From: Rhodospirillum sp. | Lineage (GTDB): Bacteria; Pseudomonadota; Alphaproteobacteria; Dongiales; Dongiaceae | Direction of reading: 5' to 3' | Length of the DNA stretch: 64,000 bases | NCBI GenBank assembly: GCA_013822765.1 | Contig: PNKY01000004.1 | Location: 62,001 to 126,000, forward strand | Part shown: piece after piece, positions 18,774 to 28,300 of the stretch | Position numbering within the stretch: position 1 is the stretch's first letter | Layout: every line of letters starts with the position of its first letter | Notes under the pieces: generated by a model | The model's input: only the letters and a program-made list of their open reading frames with translations | What the model was told of the DNA's origin: nothing | Database searches by the model: none | Position numbers and translations under genes: made by a program

Positions 18774-21266
18774 TCAGACGGTCGCCACGCTGACCGCGTT
18801 CTGCACCAGCACATAGGCGTCTTCCGCCGCTCCGGGCAGGCCGCCGCCCGACTCGTGGACGTAGAGCGTGTAGCCCGCCGGCGTGCCGCTCGAACCGGTT
18901 GCCACAGACCAGTCGCCGCCCGTGAGATTGAGCGTGTCGCCGGCGTCGCCGTCTACCCGCAGGATCGGGCCGAGGCCATAGTTGCCACCGGGACCGACGC
19001 CGTCGGGATTGAGCGCGCCAGCTTCGAAATCGCTGATGACGTCGCCGGCGCTGATGGTGATCGTGGTGCCGACTCCGCCATTCAGGCGGATGGTCTCGAC
19101 ATCCTCGATCTTGCCGTCGTCGATCGTGGTGAAGTCGATGCTGGTCGCGCCGCTGGCATCGAGCACATCGCCGGCTTTGCCGGTCTTGGCATTGAACAGG
19201 TCCGCGCCGCCGCCATAGATGTCGTCGGCGCCGCGCCAGACCAGCGTGTCCTCGCCGGCGCCGCCGCTGAGGATGTCGGTATCGGTGTCGTCGCCACCGT
19301 CCAGCACGTCGTTGCCCGTGCCGCCGGCAAGCCCGTCGATGCCGGCGCCACCGTTCAACACGTCGGAAAGGTTGCCGCCGAACAGGGAGTCGTTGCCTTC
19401 GCCGCCGTTGAGGGTGTCCTTGCCCTCCTGGCCGTAGAGCGCATCGTTGCCGGCGCCGCCGTCCACCAGGTCGTTGCCGAAGCCGCCCTGCACCGAATCG
19501 ATCCCGCCGTGGGCGTTGATGGTATTGTTGGCGTCATCGCCGATGATGAAGTTGTTGCCGTCGGTGGCGTCGAACGGCGCCGAGCCGGTCACCATGGTGG
19601 GGGGTATGATGGTGACGGTGATCGTCGAGCTCGCCGTGTCGGCGAGGAAGGCGTCCTGGATGGTGTAGTTGAAGGTATCGGTGTGGCCGCTGCCGCCGGG
19701 GGCGGCGGTATAGCTGAAATCGCCCGTCATCTTGTCGATGAGGAGCACGCCGTTGTTGGTCTCCACCTTATAGCCCGTGGCGGTCACCGTCACGAGTTCG
19801 GATGTGGTATCGGCGTCGATGACGGCGCTGACGCCGGTAATCGTCGGATTGCCGAAGCCGTCCTTGCCGGGGTCGTCGTTGGTGAGGACATTGCCCGTGA
19901 CGGTCGCCGGGACAGTCTGGATGATCTCCGCGATCAGCTGGTTCTCGTCGCTGACCACGATGACGGGATCGTCCTGGAAGGTCTCGTTGTAGTAGGCGAC
20001 GCGGCCAAGCTGCGCCAGCGCAGCGACATCGCCCGCGACCTGCGCGCCGAGGCCGACCGCAATCGACACCACGCCTTTGTCGGCGAGGCCGGTCGCAAAG
20101 CCGGCTGCGACGTTGCGGCCTTCCCAGATATTCTCCTCCGTCTGGTCCAAGGAGTTGTCCTTGCTGCCGCCGGGATAGGAGCTTTTGGTATCCAGCGTGG
20201 AATCGTTCTCCGGAACGCCGTCGGAGAAGAAGTAGACCAGTCCTTTGGTCGTCGCCGTCGTTCCGAGCCACGACGCATCCATGATGCCCTGCTGAGCGGT
20301 CGCCAGCGCCGCGTCGTAATCGGTGGCAGCGGTCGGTCCGAGCGCATTGATGGCGGCGATCACTGCCGCGAGATTGGCGGGGTTGGTTATGTCGATGAAG
20401 GTGCTGGCGTCGGTGCCGCCGAAGTAGGAGGCATCGTTGCTGAACTGAACCAGCTTGATGTTAACTGAGCCAGTCGTAGCCGCGGCGTAGGATTCCAGCA
20501 TGGCGATCACGGCCGCCTTCTGCAGTTCCATGCGCGTCGTCACGGTGCCGTCGGGACGGGTGACTTCCTCCGCCATGGAGCCCGAGACGTCGATCACCAG
20601 CATCAGCTGATAGTCGGTGGCCACCGACTGCGCGACGGTTGCGGAATCCGGATTGGCGGTCGGCAGCGAATTCTCGATCCCGCTGCCCGCCTCGTCGTCA
20701 TCGTCTAGGTCGAAGATCTTGGCCGAATTGTCGACCAGCTTGTATTGCAGGGCGGTTCCACCAAGCACGCCCTCCCCGTCGAAGCCGCCGAGCTGCGGTC
20801 CCACCGGGAACGGGGTGAAGATCCCGCTGCCGCCGCCGGCGCCGGCGCCTGGCGAGCCCGCAGCGGGACCGGCCGCGGTCTGGATATCGAGCGACGGATC
20901 TGTCTCGGCGAGCACGAAGGCAACGTCGATCTGGTCGCCGTCGTTGGTCACGACGGTGACCGGCGATTCCTCGTTCGCCGCCGCATAGCCCTGCAGGATG
21001 ATGGTGCGGCCATCGATGACGATGGCGAGATTCCCTTGCGACCCAAGCTCCGCCAGCAATCCGTCCGCGCTGTCGGTAGGGAGTTCCACCCGCTCTCCAG
21101 GCGTCACCGGGACGACGACAATCCTCTGGCCTTGCGGCAGCGTCACCCGCGCCGCGTCGGCCGCAGTGAGTTGCACCTCTGCAACATTCCAATCGCTATC
21201 GTTGATGCTCGAGTCAAGTTCAGACGCGCCTTCGTCACGCGAATACAGCGTTCCATCACTTGTCAT
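18774..21266 (-). CDS. VWA-domain RTX calcium-binding surface protein
   Basis: An 830-residue protein predicted to leave by type I secretion: no N-terminal signal peptide, acidic, with C-terminal RTX repeats. Domains: an N-terminal module with PGERVELPT (~55-65) shared with the giant protein at 25334; a Gly-rich linker; a VWA domain (~215-400) with intact MIDAS VIDVSGSM; a VCBS/tandem-95-like segment beginning TVTGNVLTNDD (~450); RTX nonapeptides such as GGFGNDLVDGGAGND (~565-680); and a C-terminal ~150 residues that would hold the secretion signal. Likely an adhesin or matrix protein. ATG 21266 has AGAGGG upstream. No ABC exporter, membrane-fusion protein or TolC is nearby. Confidence 0.87.
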   Translation of the reverse strand: MTSDGTLYSRDEGASELDSSINDSDWNVAEVQLTAADAARVTLPQGQRIVVVPVTPGERVELPTDSADGLLAELGSQGNLAIVIDGRTIILQGYAAANEESPVTVVTNDGDQIDVAFVLAETDPSLDIQTAAGPAAGSPGAGAGGGSGIFTPFPVGPQLGGFDGEGVLGGTALQYKLVDNSAKIFDLDDDDEAGSGIENSLPTANPDSATVAQSVATDYQLMLVIDVSGSMAEEVTRPDGTVTTRMELQKAAVIAMLESYAAATTGSVNIKLVQFSNDASYFGGTDASTFIDITNPANLAAVIAAINALGPTAATDYDAALATAQQGIMDASWLGTTATTKGLVYFFSDGVPENDSTLDTKSSYPGGSKDNSLDQTEENIWEGRNVAAGFATGLADKGVVSIAVGLGAQVAGDVAALAQLGRVAYYNETFQDDPVIVVSDENQLIAEIIQTVPATVTGNVLTNDDPGKDGFGNPTITGVSAVIDADTTSELVTVTATGYKVETNNGVLLIDKMTGDFSYTAAPGGSGHTDTFNYTIQDAFLADTASSTITVTIIPPTMVTGSAPFDATDGNNFIIGDDANNTINAHGGIDSVQGGFGNDLVDGGAGNDALYGQEGKDTLNGGEGNDSLFGGNLSDVLNGGAGIDGLAGGTGNDVLDGGDDTDTDILSGGAGEDTLVWRGADDIYGGGADLFNAKTGKAGDVLDASGATSIDFTTIDDGKIEDVETIRLNGGVGTTITISAGDVISDFEAGALNPDGVGPGGNYGLGPILRVDGDAGDTLNLTGGDWSVATGSSGTPAGYTLYVHESGGGLPGAAEDAYVLVQNAVSVATV

Positions 21267-21578
21267 GACTTTGCCCTCTTGAAAGTGGCGCAGACCCACT
21301 TCCGCCGACTTCGACGGTTTCAGCTCCGCGCATCGTCAACAAAATTTGTGACGAAGTGTTGCAATGCCATGAGCGGAAAATTCAGGCCAGTGGTCGTGTG
21401 ATGTGGCGCGGCAATGTCAGCGATTTGACATAAGACACGCGCAAAGCTCACGCCACTCTGTGTCGTTGCGCGAAAATCTGGTTCTGAATCATCTGCGACC
21501 GCTACACGATGGTGCGGAGAGTGCGGTCGCGTATGCCGTGCGATCGCGTGCGGATGTGCGAGTCGATGCGCGGACCGC
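21267..21578. other. Intergenic region upstream of VWA-RTX gene
   Basis: A 312-base gap with no credible reading frame. It contains an ATGTCA-TGACAT dyad and should carry the RTX promoter and the 3' end of the SHMT-like gene. Confidence 0.6.
21414..21431 (-). promoter_or_regulatory. Candidate operator dyad upstream of VWA-RTX gene
   Basis: ATGTCA-N6-TGACAT, perfect six-base arms, ~150 bases upstream of the RTX start. A dimeric regulator site is plausible by form and position only. Confidence 0.35.
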
Positions 21579-22901
21579 TCAACGGATGAAGTGCAAGGAC
21601 GAGAAGCGCCGTCGAAAAGTTGTGACATTCTCGGCGAGCGACCCTGATGCGCGCTCATCCGCGAGCGCGTCGGCGATGAAGCGCGCCAACTCCGGCATGT
21701 CACCCGCCGTCATGCCCCAGCGCACGATCTCTGGCGTGCCGAAGCGCAGGCCATTCACGTCGCCATCGACCGGCGCGATCGGCAAACCGATTCCGCAGGT
21801 GAGGATGTTGGCCCGCCGCAGCCGTTTCGCCGCCGCCTGGCCGCCGCCATAAGGCGCCGCCTCGATCGCGAACTGGTGCGAGCGGCTGATGCCGCGGTCG
21901 CGCGCGAACACGGGAACGCCGCGGTCTACCAGCGCTTCGGCCAGCGCGGTCGCGGTCGCAGCCATGGCCGCGGCGTAGGCGCGGCCGTGCACCTTCCAGT
22001 CCAGCAGCGTAACGGCGAGGGCGGCAGATTTTGCCGCATCGAAATTGGCGGTGAGGCCGGGATAGGCGATGGCGTCGAGCCGCTCGGCGACCGCCGCGTC
22101 GTTGGTGACGATGAGGCCGGAAGGCGGACCGCCCAGGCTCTTGTAGGTGCTCATGGTCATGACATGGGCGCCTTCTTCGAGCGGCTGCTGCCAGGCGCGG
22201 CCGGCAATCATTCCCGACATGTGGGCCGCGTCGAACAGCACCAACGCACCGACCTCGTCGGCGATTGTGCGAATCTCCGCGATCGGATGCGGAAACAGGT
22301 TGAGACTGCCACCGATCGTGATGAGCTTCGGTCGCAAGCGGTGCGCATCGGCGCGCAGAGCGTCGTTGTCGACGGTGTAGCGTACGGGGTCGATCGGCGC
22401 CGGGTGCGTAACCACGCCGTAGAAGCCCGCGGCTCCGGCGCCGTGGTGCGTGATGTGGCCGCCGATCGCGGGCGGCGGCGCGATGATGACGTCGCCGGGC
22501 TTTGCCGCCATCATGAAGACGTACAGGTTGGCGAGCGCGCCGGATCCGACGCGGATCTCCGCATAGCGCGCGCCAAACACTTCCGCCGCCAGCTCGGCCG
22601 CCACCACCTCGATCTTCTCGATGCCCTCCAGACCCATCTCGTATTTGTCGCCGGGATAGCCGAGGGAGGGGCGCGAGCCGATGCCGGCCGCGAGCAGCGC
22701 CTCGGCCTTCGGGTTCATGACGTTGGTGGCCGGGTTGAGGTTGACGCAGTCGCGCTCATGGATCGCGCGGTTCTCCGCCACATAGGCGAGCAGATCGTGC
22801 TCGATCTCGTCGGCGCTGCGGGCCGCGATGCGCTCGGCCAGCGACTGCACATAACGTTCGGGCGCCTCGGGAACCCAGGGACGGGACTGCAGCATGGTCA
22901 T
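21579..22901 (-). CDS. Serine hydroxymethyltransferase-like PLP enzyme
   Basis: A 440-residue fold-type I PLP enzyme of the GlyA group: VNLNPATNVMNPKAEALL and SRPSLGYPGDKYEMG near the N-terminus, DAAHMSGMIAG for the PLP aspartate/His, and the Schiff-base Lys at about residue 254 in MSTYKSLGGPPSG. Canonical SHMT has TTTTHKTLRGPRGG there, so the His before the Lys and the Arg after it are replaced. This suggests a relative acting on another beta-hydroxy amino acid (for example an alpha-methylserine or phenylserine-type enzyme) instead of housekeeping GlyA. It is divergent from a LysR gene. Confidence 0.82.
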   Translation of the reverse strand: MTMLQSRPWVPEAPERYVQSLAERIAARSADEIEHDLLAYVAENRAIHERDCVNLNPATNVMNPKAEALLAAGIGSRPSLGYPGDKYEMGLEGIEKIEVVAAELAAEVFGARYAEIRVGSGALANLYVFMMAAKPGDVIIAPPPAIGGHITHHGAGAAGFYGVVTHPAPIDPVRYTVDNDALRADAHRLRPKLITIGGSLNLFPHPIAEIRTIADEVGALVLFDAAHMSGMIAGRAWQQPLEEGAHVMTMSTYKSLGGPPSGLIVTNDAAVAERLDAIAYPGLTANFDAAKSAALAVTLLDWKVHGRAYAAAMAATATALAEALVDRGVPVFARDRGISRSHQFAIEAAPYGGGQAAAKRLRRANILTCGIGLPIAPVDGDVNGLRFGTPEIVRWGMTAGDMPELARFIADALADERASGSLAENVTTFRRRFSSLHFIR

Positions 22902-22949
22902 CTGGCTCTCTCTGTCGGAATTGATCGAGCAAACGCTAGGTCACTCTTC

Positions 22950-22979
22950 TAGCCAGGTATACTTAATTAATGTTGGCTA
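22950..22979. promoter_or_regulatory. Inverted repeat in SHMT-like/LysR divergent promoter
   Basis: TAGCCA (22950-22955) and TGGCTA (22974-22979) flank an A/T-rich centre containing TTAATTAA, midway between the two starts (22901 and 23010). LysR-type regulators usually bind such dyads in the shared promoter of a divergent target. Confidence 0.55.
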
Positions 22980-23009
22980 TTACGTAAGAGAAACCGCATA
23001 ATTGTGCGC

Positions 23010-23927
23010 ATGGACATCGCCCGGCTGCGCACCCTGCGCGAGCTTTCGCTGCGCCAGACCATGGCGGCGGTGGCGGAGGCTTTGCGCATCTCGCCCTCGG
23101 CGGTGTCGCAGCAGATCGCGCTGCTCGAAGCCGAGGCTGGACTCCCGCTGATCGAGCGGCGCGGCCGGCGCGTGCGGCTGACCCAGGCCGGGCAGCGCCT
23201 GGTGGCGCATGCCGAGCGCGTCATCTCCGTGCTGGAGGATGCGAAGACCGAGTTGGCCGAGTTGAAGCAGGCGGTCGCGGGCGAATTGCGGGTCGCGGCC
23301 TTCTCGTCGGTGGCGGCCGCGCTGATCCCGCAAACCATGAAGGCGCTGGAACGCCGCCACCCGCAGCTCTCCCTGGTGCTGGAGGAGATGGAGCCGGTGG
23401 ACTCGCTGGCGGCGTTGCGCGCCTGGCAGGCGGACGTGGCACTGGTCGACGATCTCACCGTCCCGCCGAGCACCGCCGAGCCGAACATCGAGCGCATCCC
23501 GATTCTCGACGACCTGCTCTACGCCGTGCTGCCCAACGCGCATCCGCTGGCGGCGAGCGCCAAGGTGGCCATCGCCGATCTGCGCAACGAGCGCTGGGCG
23601 ATGGATACCGCGTTCAACACCTACTCCGACGTCATCATAAAGGCGTGCCAGGCGGCGGGATTCGACCCGGCCGTCAATGGCAAGTGCAGCGGGTTCGAGG
23701 TGGTGCAGCCGCTGATCGAGCAGGGCTGCTCGGTGGCGATCCTGCCGGGCCTCCGGGTCGGGCGGCGCTCGGGAAAATTCTGCGTCCGCAAGCTGACGCC
23801 GGAAATCCGCCGCAAGATCTTCGTCGCCTTTCGGCGCGGCGAGCGTCGGCACCCGGCGATCGCAGCCTTTCTCGATCAGCTCCAGAAATGCGCCAAGGCC
23901 TACCGCGCCGATCACCCGGCCGCGTAG
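23010..23927 (+). CDS. LysR-family transcriptional regulator
   Basis: A 305-residue LTTR. The winged HTH is at the N-terminus (SLRQTMAAVAEALRISPSAV then SQQIALLEAEAGLPLIERRG); the co-inducer domain follows from ~90. By layout it regulates the divergent SHMT-like gene and itself. ATG 23010 is chosen; GTG 23004 is an in-frame alternative. The segment RRSGKFCVRKLTPEIRRK near the C-terminus recurs as a decayed copy at 25215. Confidence 0.88.
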   Translation: MDIARLRTLRELSLRQTMAAVAEALRISPSAVSQQIALLEAEAGLPLIERRGRRVRLTQAGQRLVAHAERVISVLEDAKTELAELKQAVAGELRVAAFSSVAAALIPQTMKALERRHPQLSLVLEEMEPVDSLAALRAWQADVALVDDLTVPPSTAEPNIERIPILDDLLYAVLPNAHPLAASAKVAIADLRNERWAMDTAFNTYSDVIIKACQAAGFDPAVNGKCSGFEVVQPLIEQGCSVAILPGLRVGRRSGKFCVRKLTPEIRRKIFVAFRRGERRHPAIAAFLDQLQKCAKAYRADHPAA

Positions 23928-24019
23928 GCCGCCGCGAGAGCTGGACGCTGGATGCGCGGCCAGAGTTGACCCGGAGGGGCGTGGCCGCCATGGTCTGACG
24001 CGCGCGACGGGGAGGGCGA

Positions 24020-25180
24020 ATGTCGATCGTCATCAAGGATCTTGCCGTAGCGGGTGGGCGGCTCTCGTTCGGCGTCGAGGGCGGGCCTAGCGACCGTCTT
24101 TGGTACGAGGTCGAGCCCGAGTACAAATCATGGCTCGCCGCCGACCGCTACGACGCCGCCGTGCTCGCGATCCTTCCCTATGCGATGATCACAGGCAAGC
24201 CGATCCGCGTGATGGGAGGCGTCACCGATCTCCTGCTGGATGATCTCCGAACCGGAATCATACCGATCGTGAATCGGCAGAGGCCCGACCTGCAGCCCAT
24301 CGAGATCGATGCTGCGCCGGTTCCGGCGCAAGCGCGGGCGGCCGGCTCGGCCGTGCTGATGGGCCTGTCTTGCGGCGTCGACAGCCTGTGCACGGCATTG
24401 ACGCATTTGGATCACCCGGCGGCAAGTCGGCGGATCACGCATTTCAGCTTTCACGACGTCGGCGCGCATGGAAAGGTCAACCCGGACGAGGTGTTCGCCT
24501 GGCGATTGTCGCATGCGAGGGCGGCGGCCGCTGAAGCCGGTCGCCCGCTCATTGTCGTGCGCAGCAATCTCACGTCCTTCCGGATCGCCAGTTTCCGGCA
24601 GTTTCACTCACTGTTGAATTGCGCCGTGGGAATCGCGCTCGGATCGGGGGTCGGGACCTTTCTCTACAGCGCGAGCCACCCGTACGAGGCAGTCCAGGTG
24701 GCGCGTGGCGGCGATATCTCCATGGCGGATCCCATCGTCTTGCCGCTGCTCTCAAGCTCGGGCGTTTCGTGCGTCTCCGCCAACGCCCATATCGGCCGCG
24801 TTCAAAAGACCGCGCTGATCGCAGATTGGCCCTATGCGCAACATTGGCTCGACGTATGCGTTAACGCATCGCCAGACAACAGGAACTGTGGGGCTTGCAA
24901 GAAATGCTGTCGCACGGCGTTGACGCTCGAGCTGCTCGGCAAGCTTGAGGCATTCCGAGATCGTTTCGATCTTGACAGTTATCGCAGCGCCCGAGCCAGG
25001 TTCATTTCATACATGTTGCTTCATCCCGAAGATAGTTTGGTAAGTGATGTTCTCGATCTGGCGCGAACAAGGGGCGTGAACTTGGCCTCCCCATCGGTGC
25101 GGATCAGGGCGTTTTGCCAACGCTGGATCGAAAGGTCCCGGGTTGCGCTGCGGCGCGGTCTCCGCACTCGTCGGCGCTGA
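24020..25180 (+). CDS. Orphan PP-loop (ATP pyrophosphatase-like) protein with Cys cluster
   Basis: A 386-residue cytosolic protein. GLSCGVDSLCTAL (from residue 115) is a PP-loop variant of SGGxDS, the ATP-pyrophosphate site of adenylating enzymes such as QueC, ThiI, TilS and asparagine synthetase. Near ~279-297 it has C-x9-C-x2-C-x2-CC (ending NCGACKKCCRT), resembling the zinc site after the PP-loop domain of QueC-type proteins. A likely role is ATP-dependent modification of a small molecule or glycan; the substrate is unknown. GGAGGG sits just before ATG 24020. It follows the LysR gene by 92 bases but may have its own promoter. The Arg-rich C-terminus is odd. Confidence 0.72.
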   Translation: MSIVIKDLAVAGGRLSFGVEGGPSDRLWYEVEPEYKSWLAADRYDAAVLAILPYAMITGKPIRVMGGVTDLLLDDLRTGIIPIVNRQRPDLQPIEIDAAPVPAQARAAGSAVLMGLSCGVDSLCTALTHLDHPAASRRITHFSFHDVGAHGKVNPDEVFAWRLSHARAAAAEAGRPLIVVRSNLTSFRIASFRQFHSLLNCAVGIALGSGVGTFLYSASHPYEAVQVARGGDISMADPIVLPLLSSSGVSCVSANAHIGRVQKTALIADWPYAQHWLDVCVNASPDNRNCGACKKCCRTALTLELLGKLEAFRDRFDLDSYRSARARFISYMLLHPEDSLVSDVLDLARTRGVNLASPSVRIRAFCQRWIERSRVALRRGLRTRRR

Positions 25181-25214
25181 CGGCCATGCGCCCTCCGGGC
25201 GGCCTCAACGGCAG

Positions 25215-25268
25215 CGCCGCTCAGGCAAGTTCAGTGTCCGCAAGGTGACGCCGGAGATGCGGCGCCGG
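25215..25268 (+). pseudogene. Remnant of a LysR C-terminal segment
   Basis: Translation in one frame gives RRSGKFSVRKVTPEMRRR, matching RRSGKFCVRKLTPEIRRK in the LysR gene at 23.8 kb at all but a few positions. The matching DNA differs mainly at wobble bases, so it looks like the leftover of a separate, diverged paralogue and not a fresh duplication. No HTH or remaining co-inducer domain is present around it. Confidence 0.5.
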
Positions 25269-25333
25269 CACGGATGGGGGCGTGGGCGTCAAGATCGCCG
25301 AAGCAGGATTAGTTGCAGCGCGCGGCCGCGGCG

Positions 25334-28300
25334 CTAGACGACGTAGTTGTCGGTGTCGGCCTCGGTCAGCAGCACGCCGGTGATGGTGACCAGCGTCTGA
25401 TAGCCGTCACCGCCACCATCGGTGTCCACCTTGACGATGGTGTTGCCGGTGCCGGAATCGGCGAACTGCACGTAGCCGCCGCTGAAGGCGTTGTTGCCGT
25501 CGTAGCCGGGCAGTCCGTCCAGCAGGTCGGAGATGTCGAGCTTGTCGCCGCCGGCGCCCTTGGTGAAGCCAGCGATGGTTTCGCCGGTGCCGCCGTTGTC
25601 GGTGATGGCATCGTAGTCGAAGGTGTCGCTGCCTGCGCCGCCCACCAGCTGGTCGAGGCCGGCGCCGCCGCGCAGCACGTCGCTGCCATTGCCGCCGGTC
25701 AAGGTGTCGTTGCCGTCGCCGCCCGACAGGATGTCGTTGCCGCCACCGCCGGTCAGGGAGTCCTTGCCGGCGCCGCCGGTCAGCATCAGGTGGCCGTCCA
25801 GCTCCGCCGCGCCGTTCACGGTCAGGGTGTTGCCGCTGCCGAGGCTGGCGCCGGTGATGGCCAGCTGCGCGCCCGCCGCGACGTTGCCGTTCACCAGGGT
25901 CAGGCTCTGGTTGAAGCCGGCCTGCATGGCGATGCTCTCGATGCCGGTGACGTTGGTCAGCGTGATGGTATGGGCGGCCGCGAACAAGGTCAGGCTGTCG
26001 GTGCCGGCGCCGCCGCTGATGCCGTTGGTGCTGGCCAGCGCCGAGCCGAGCGTGATCGTGTCGTCCTGGCTGCCGCCCGTGATGGTTTCGGTGTTGCTGA
26101 TCGTGATCGTGTTGGCGCCGTCCGAGGACAACGTCAGCTTGTCGGCGGTGCCGGTATTGAGGTTGATCGAACCGGACACCATGGCGGCGGCGAGCACGAC
26201 CGTATCGTTGCCAGTGCCGCCGACGATGGTCTCGACATTGGAGACCGTCAGGCTGTTGGTGCCGTTGAACAAGGTGAGCTTGTCCGCGCCGCCACCGAGG
26301 TCGATGCTGCCGCCGGATTGGGCCGCGCCAAGCGTGATCGTGTCGGCGCCGCTGCCGCCGGTGATGGTCTCGGCGGCCGTCACGGTCATCGTGTTGGCGC
26401 CGTTGAACAGGGTCAGGCTGTCCGCGCCAGTGCCCAGGTTGATCGAGCCGGTGGTCTGCGCGGCGCCGAGCGTGACGGCGTCGCTGAGCGAGCCGCCGAC
26501 GATGGTCTCGATGTTGGAGAGGGTGACGACGTTGCCGCCGAGCGAGGACAGCGTGATCTTGTCGGCGGTGCCGCCGCCCAGGTCGATCGCGCTTGTGGTC
26601 CAGACATTGCCGAGGGTGACGGTATCGTTGCCGGTGCCGCCGGCGAGCGCCTCGACGTTGGTGACCGTGACGGTGTTGGTGCCGTTGAACAGCTTCAGGC
26701 TGTCGCTGCCGGTGCCAAGGTCGACCGAGCCGGTGACGGCGGCGCCGAACGTGATGGTGTCGTCGAAGTCGCCGCCGACCAGGGTCTCCACCGCCGTCAC
26801 CGTCAGCGTGTTGCCGCCGGTGGAGGACAGCGTGAGCTTGTCGTTGCCGGTGCTGAGGTTCACCGTTCCACTGGTCATCGCGGTTGCGAGCACCACGGTG
26901 TCGGCGCCGGTATTGCCGGTGACGGTCTCGGTGTTCGAGATCGTGATGCTGTTGTTGCCGGTGGCCATGGTCAGGGCATCGGTGCCGGCGCCGAGGTCGA
27001 TGATGCCGCCGGTGATCGCCAGGCCGAACGTAACCTTGTCGTCCTGGGTGCCGCCTGTCACGGTTTCAACATTCGAGATCGTCAGCGTGTTGGCGCCGGC
27101 GGACGACAAGACAAGCTGGTCGTTGCCGCCGAGAAGGTTGACTGTTCCCGCCGCCTGCGCGGCGCCCAGCGTGACAACATCGTCCTGACTGCCGCCGGTG
27201 ATGGTTTCGGCGCCGGTCACGGTCAACGTGTTGCTGCCGGCCGACGACAGGGTCAGCGTGTCCGTGCCGGTCCCGAGGCTGATGATGCCCGATGCCAGCG
27301 CGGTGTTCAGGGTGATCGCGTCATTGCCGGTGCCGCCAGTGAGAGTCTCGACATTGGAGACCGCGGCGATGTTGGTGCCGTTGAACAGCGTCAAGCTGTC
27401 GGCGCCGGCGCTAAGGTCGACCGTGCCGGTGACCGCGGCGCCGAACGTGATGGTATCGTCCTGGCTGCCGCCGATGAGGGTCTCCACCGCCGTCACCGTC
27501 AGCGTGTTGCTGCCGGTCGACGACAAGGTCAGGGCATCGTTGCCGGTGCTGAGATTCACCGTGCCGCTCGCCATCGCGGTGGCGAGCACGACGGTATCGG
27601 CGCCGGTATTGCCCGTGACGGTCTCGGTGTTGGAGATGGTGACGCTGTTGGTGCCGGTGGCCAGCGTGAGGGTATCGGTGCCGGCGCCCAGATCGATGGC
27701 GCCGCCGGCGATCGCCGCACTGAACGTGATCTTGTCGTCCTGGCTGCCGCCGGTCACGGTTTCAACACTCGACACCGTCAGCGTGTTGGCGCCGGCGGAC
27801 GACAGGATCAGCTGATCGCTGCCGATGGCGAGGTTGATGGTGCCCGAGGTCTGCGCGGCGCCAAGCGTGACGATGTCGCCCTGCGAGCCGCCCGTGATCG
27901 TTTCAGCGCCGGTGACTGTGAGCATGTTGGCGCCGGCCGACGACAGGGTCAGGGTGTCGGCGGTGCCGGCGCCGAGGGCGATCGAGCCGGCTGTCAGCGC
28001 GGCGCCGAGCGTGATCGCGTCGTTGCCGGTGCCGCCGGTGATGGTCTCGACATTGGAGACCGTGGCGCTGTTGGTGCCGTTGAACAGCGTCAAGGTGTCG
28101 CTGCCGTCGGCGAGATCGATGGTGGCGGCAGTCAGCGCCGTGGTGACGGTGATCTTGTCGTCCTGGCTTCCGCCATAGACCTGCTCGGTATTCGACAGGC
28201 TGATCGTGTTGGCGCCAGCCGACGAGAGATAGAGCACGTCGGTGCCGGCATTGAGGTTGACCGCGCCGGTCAGCGCCGTCGCGATCGTCACGGTGTCGTT

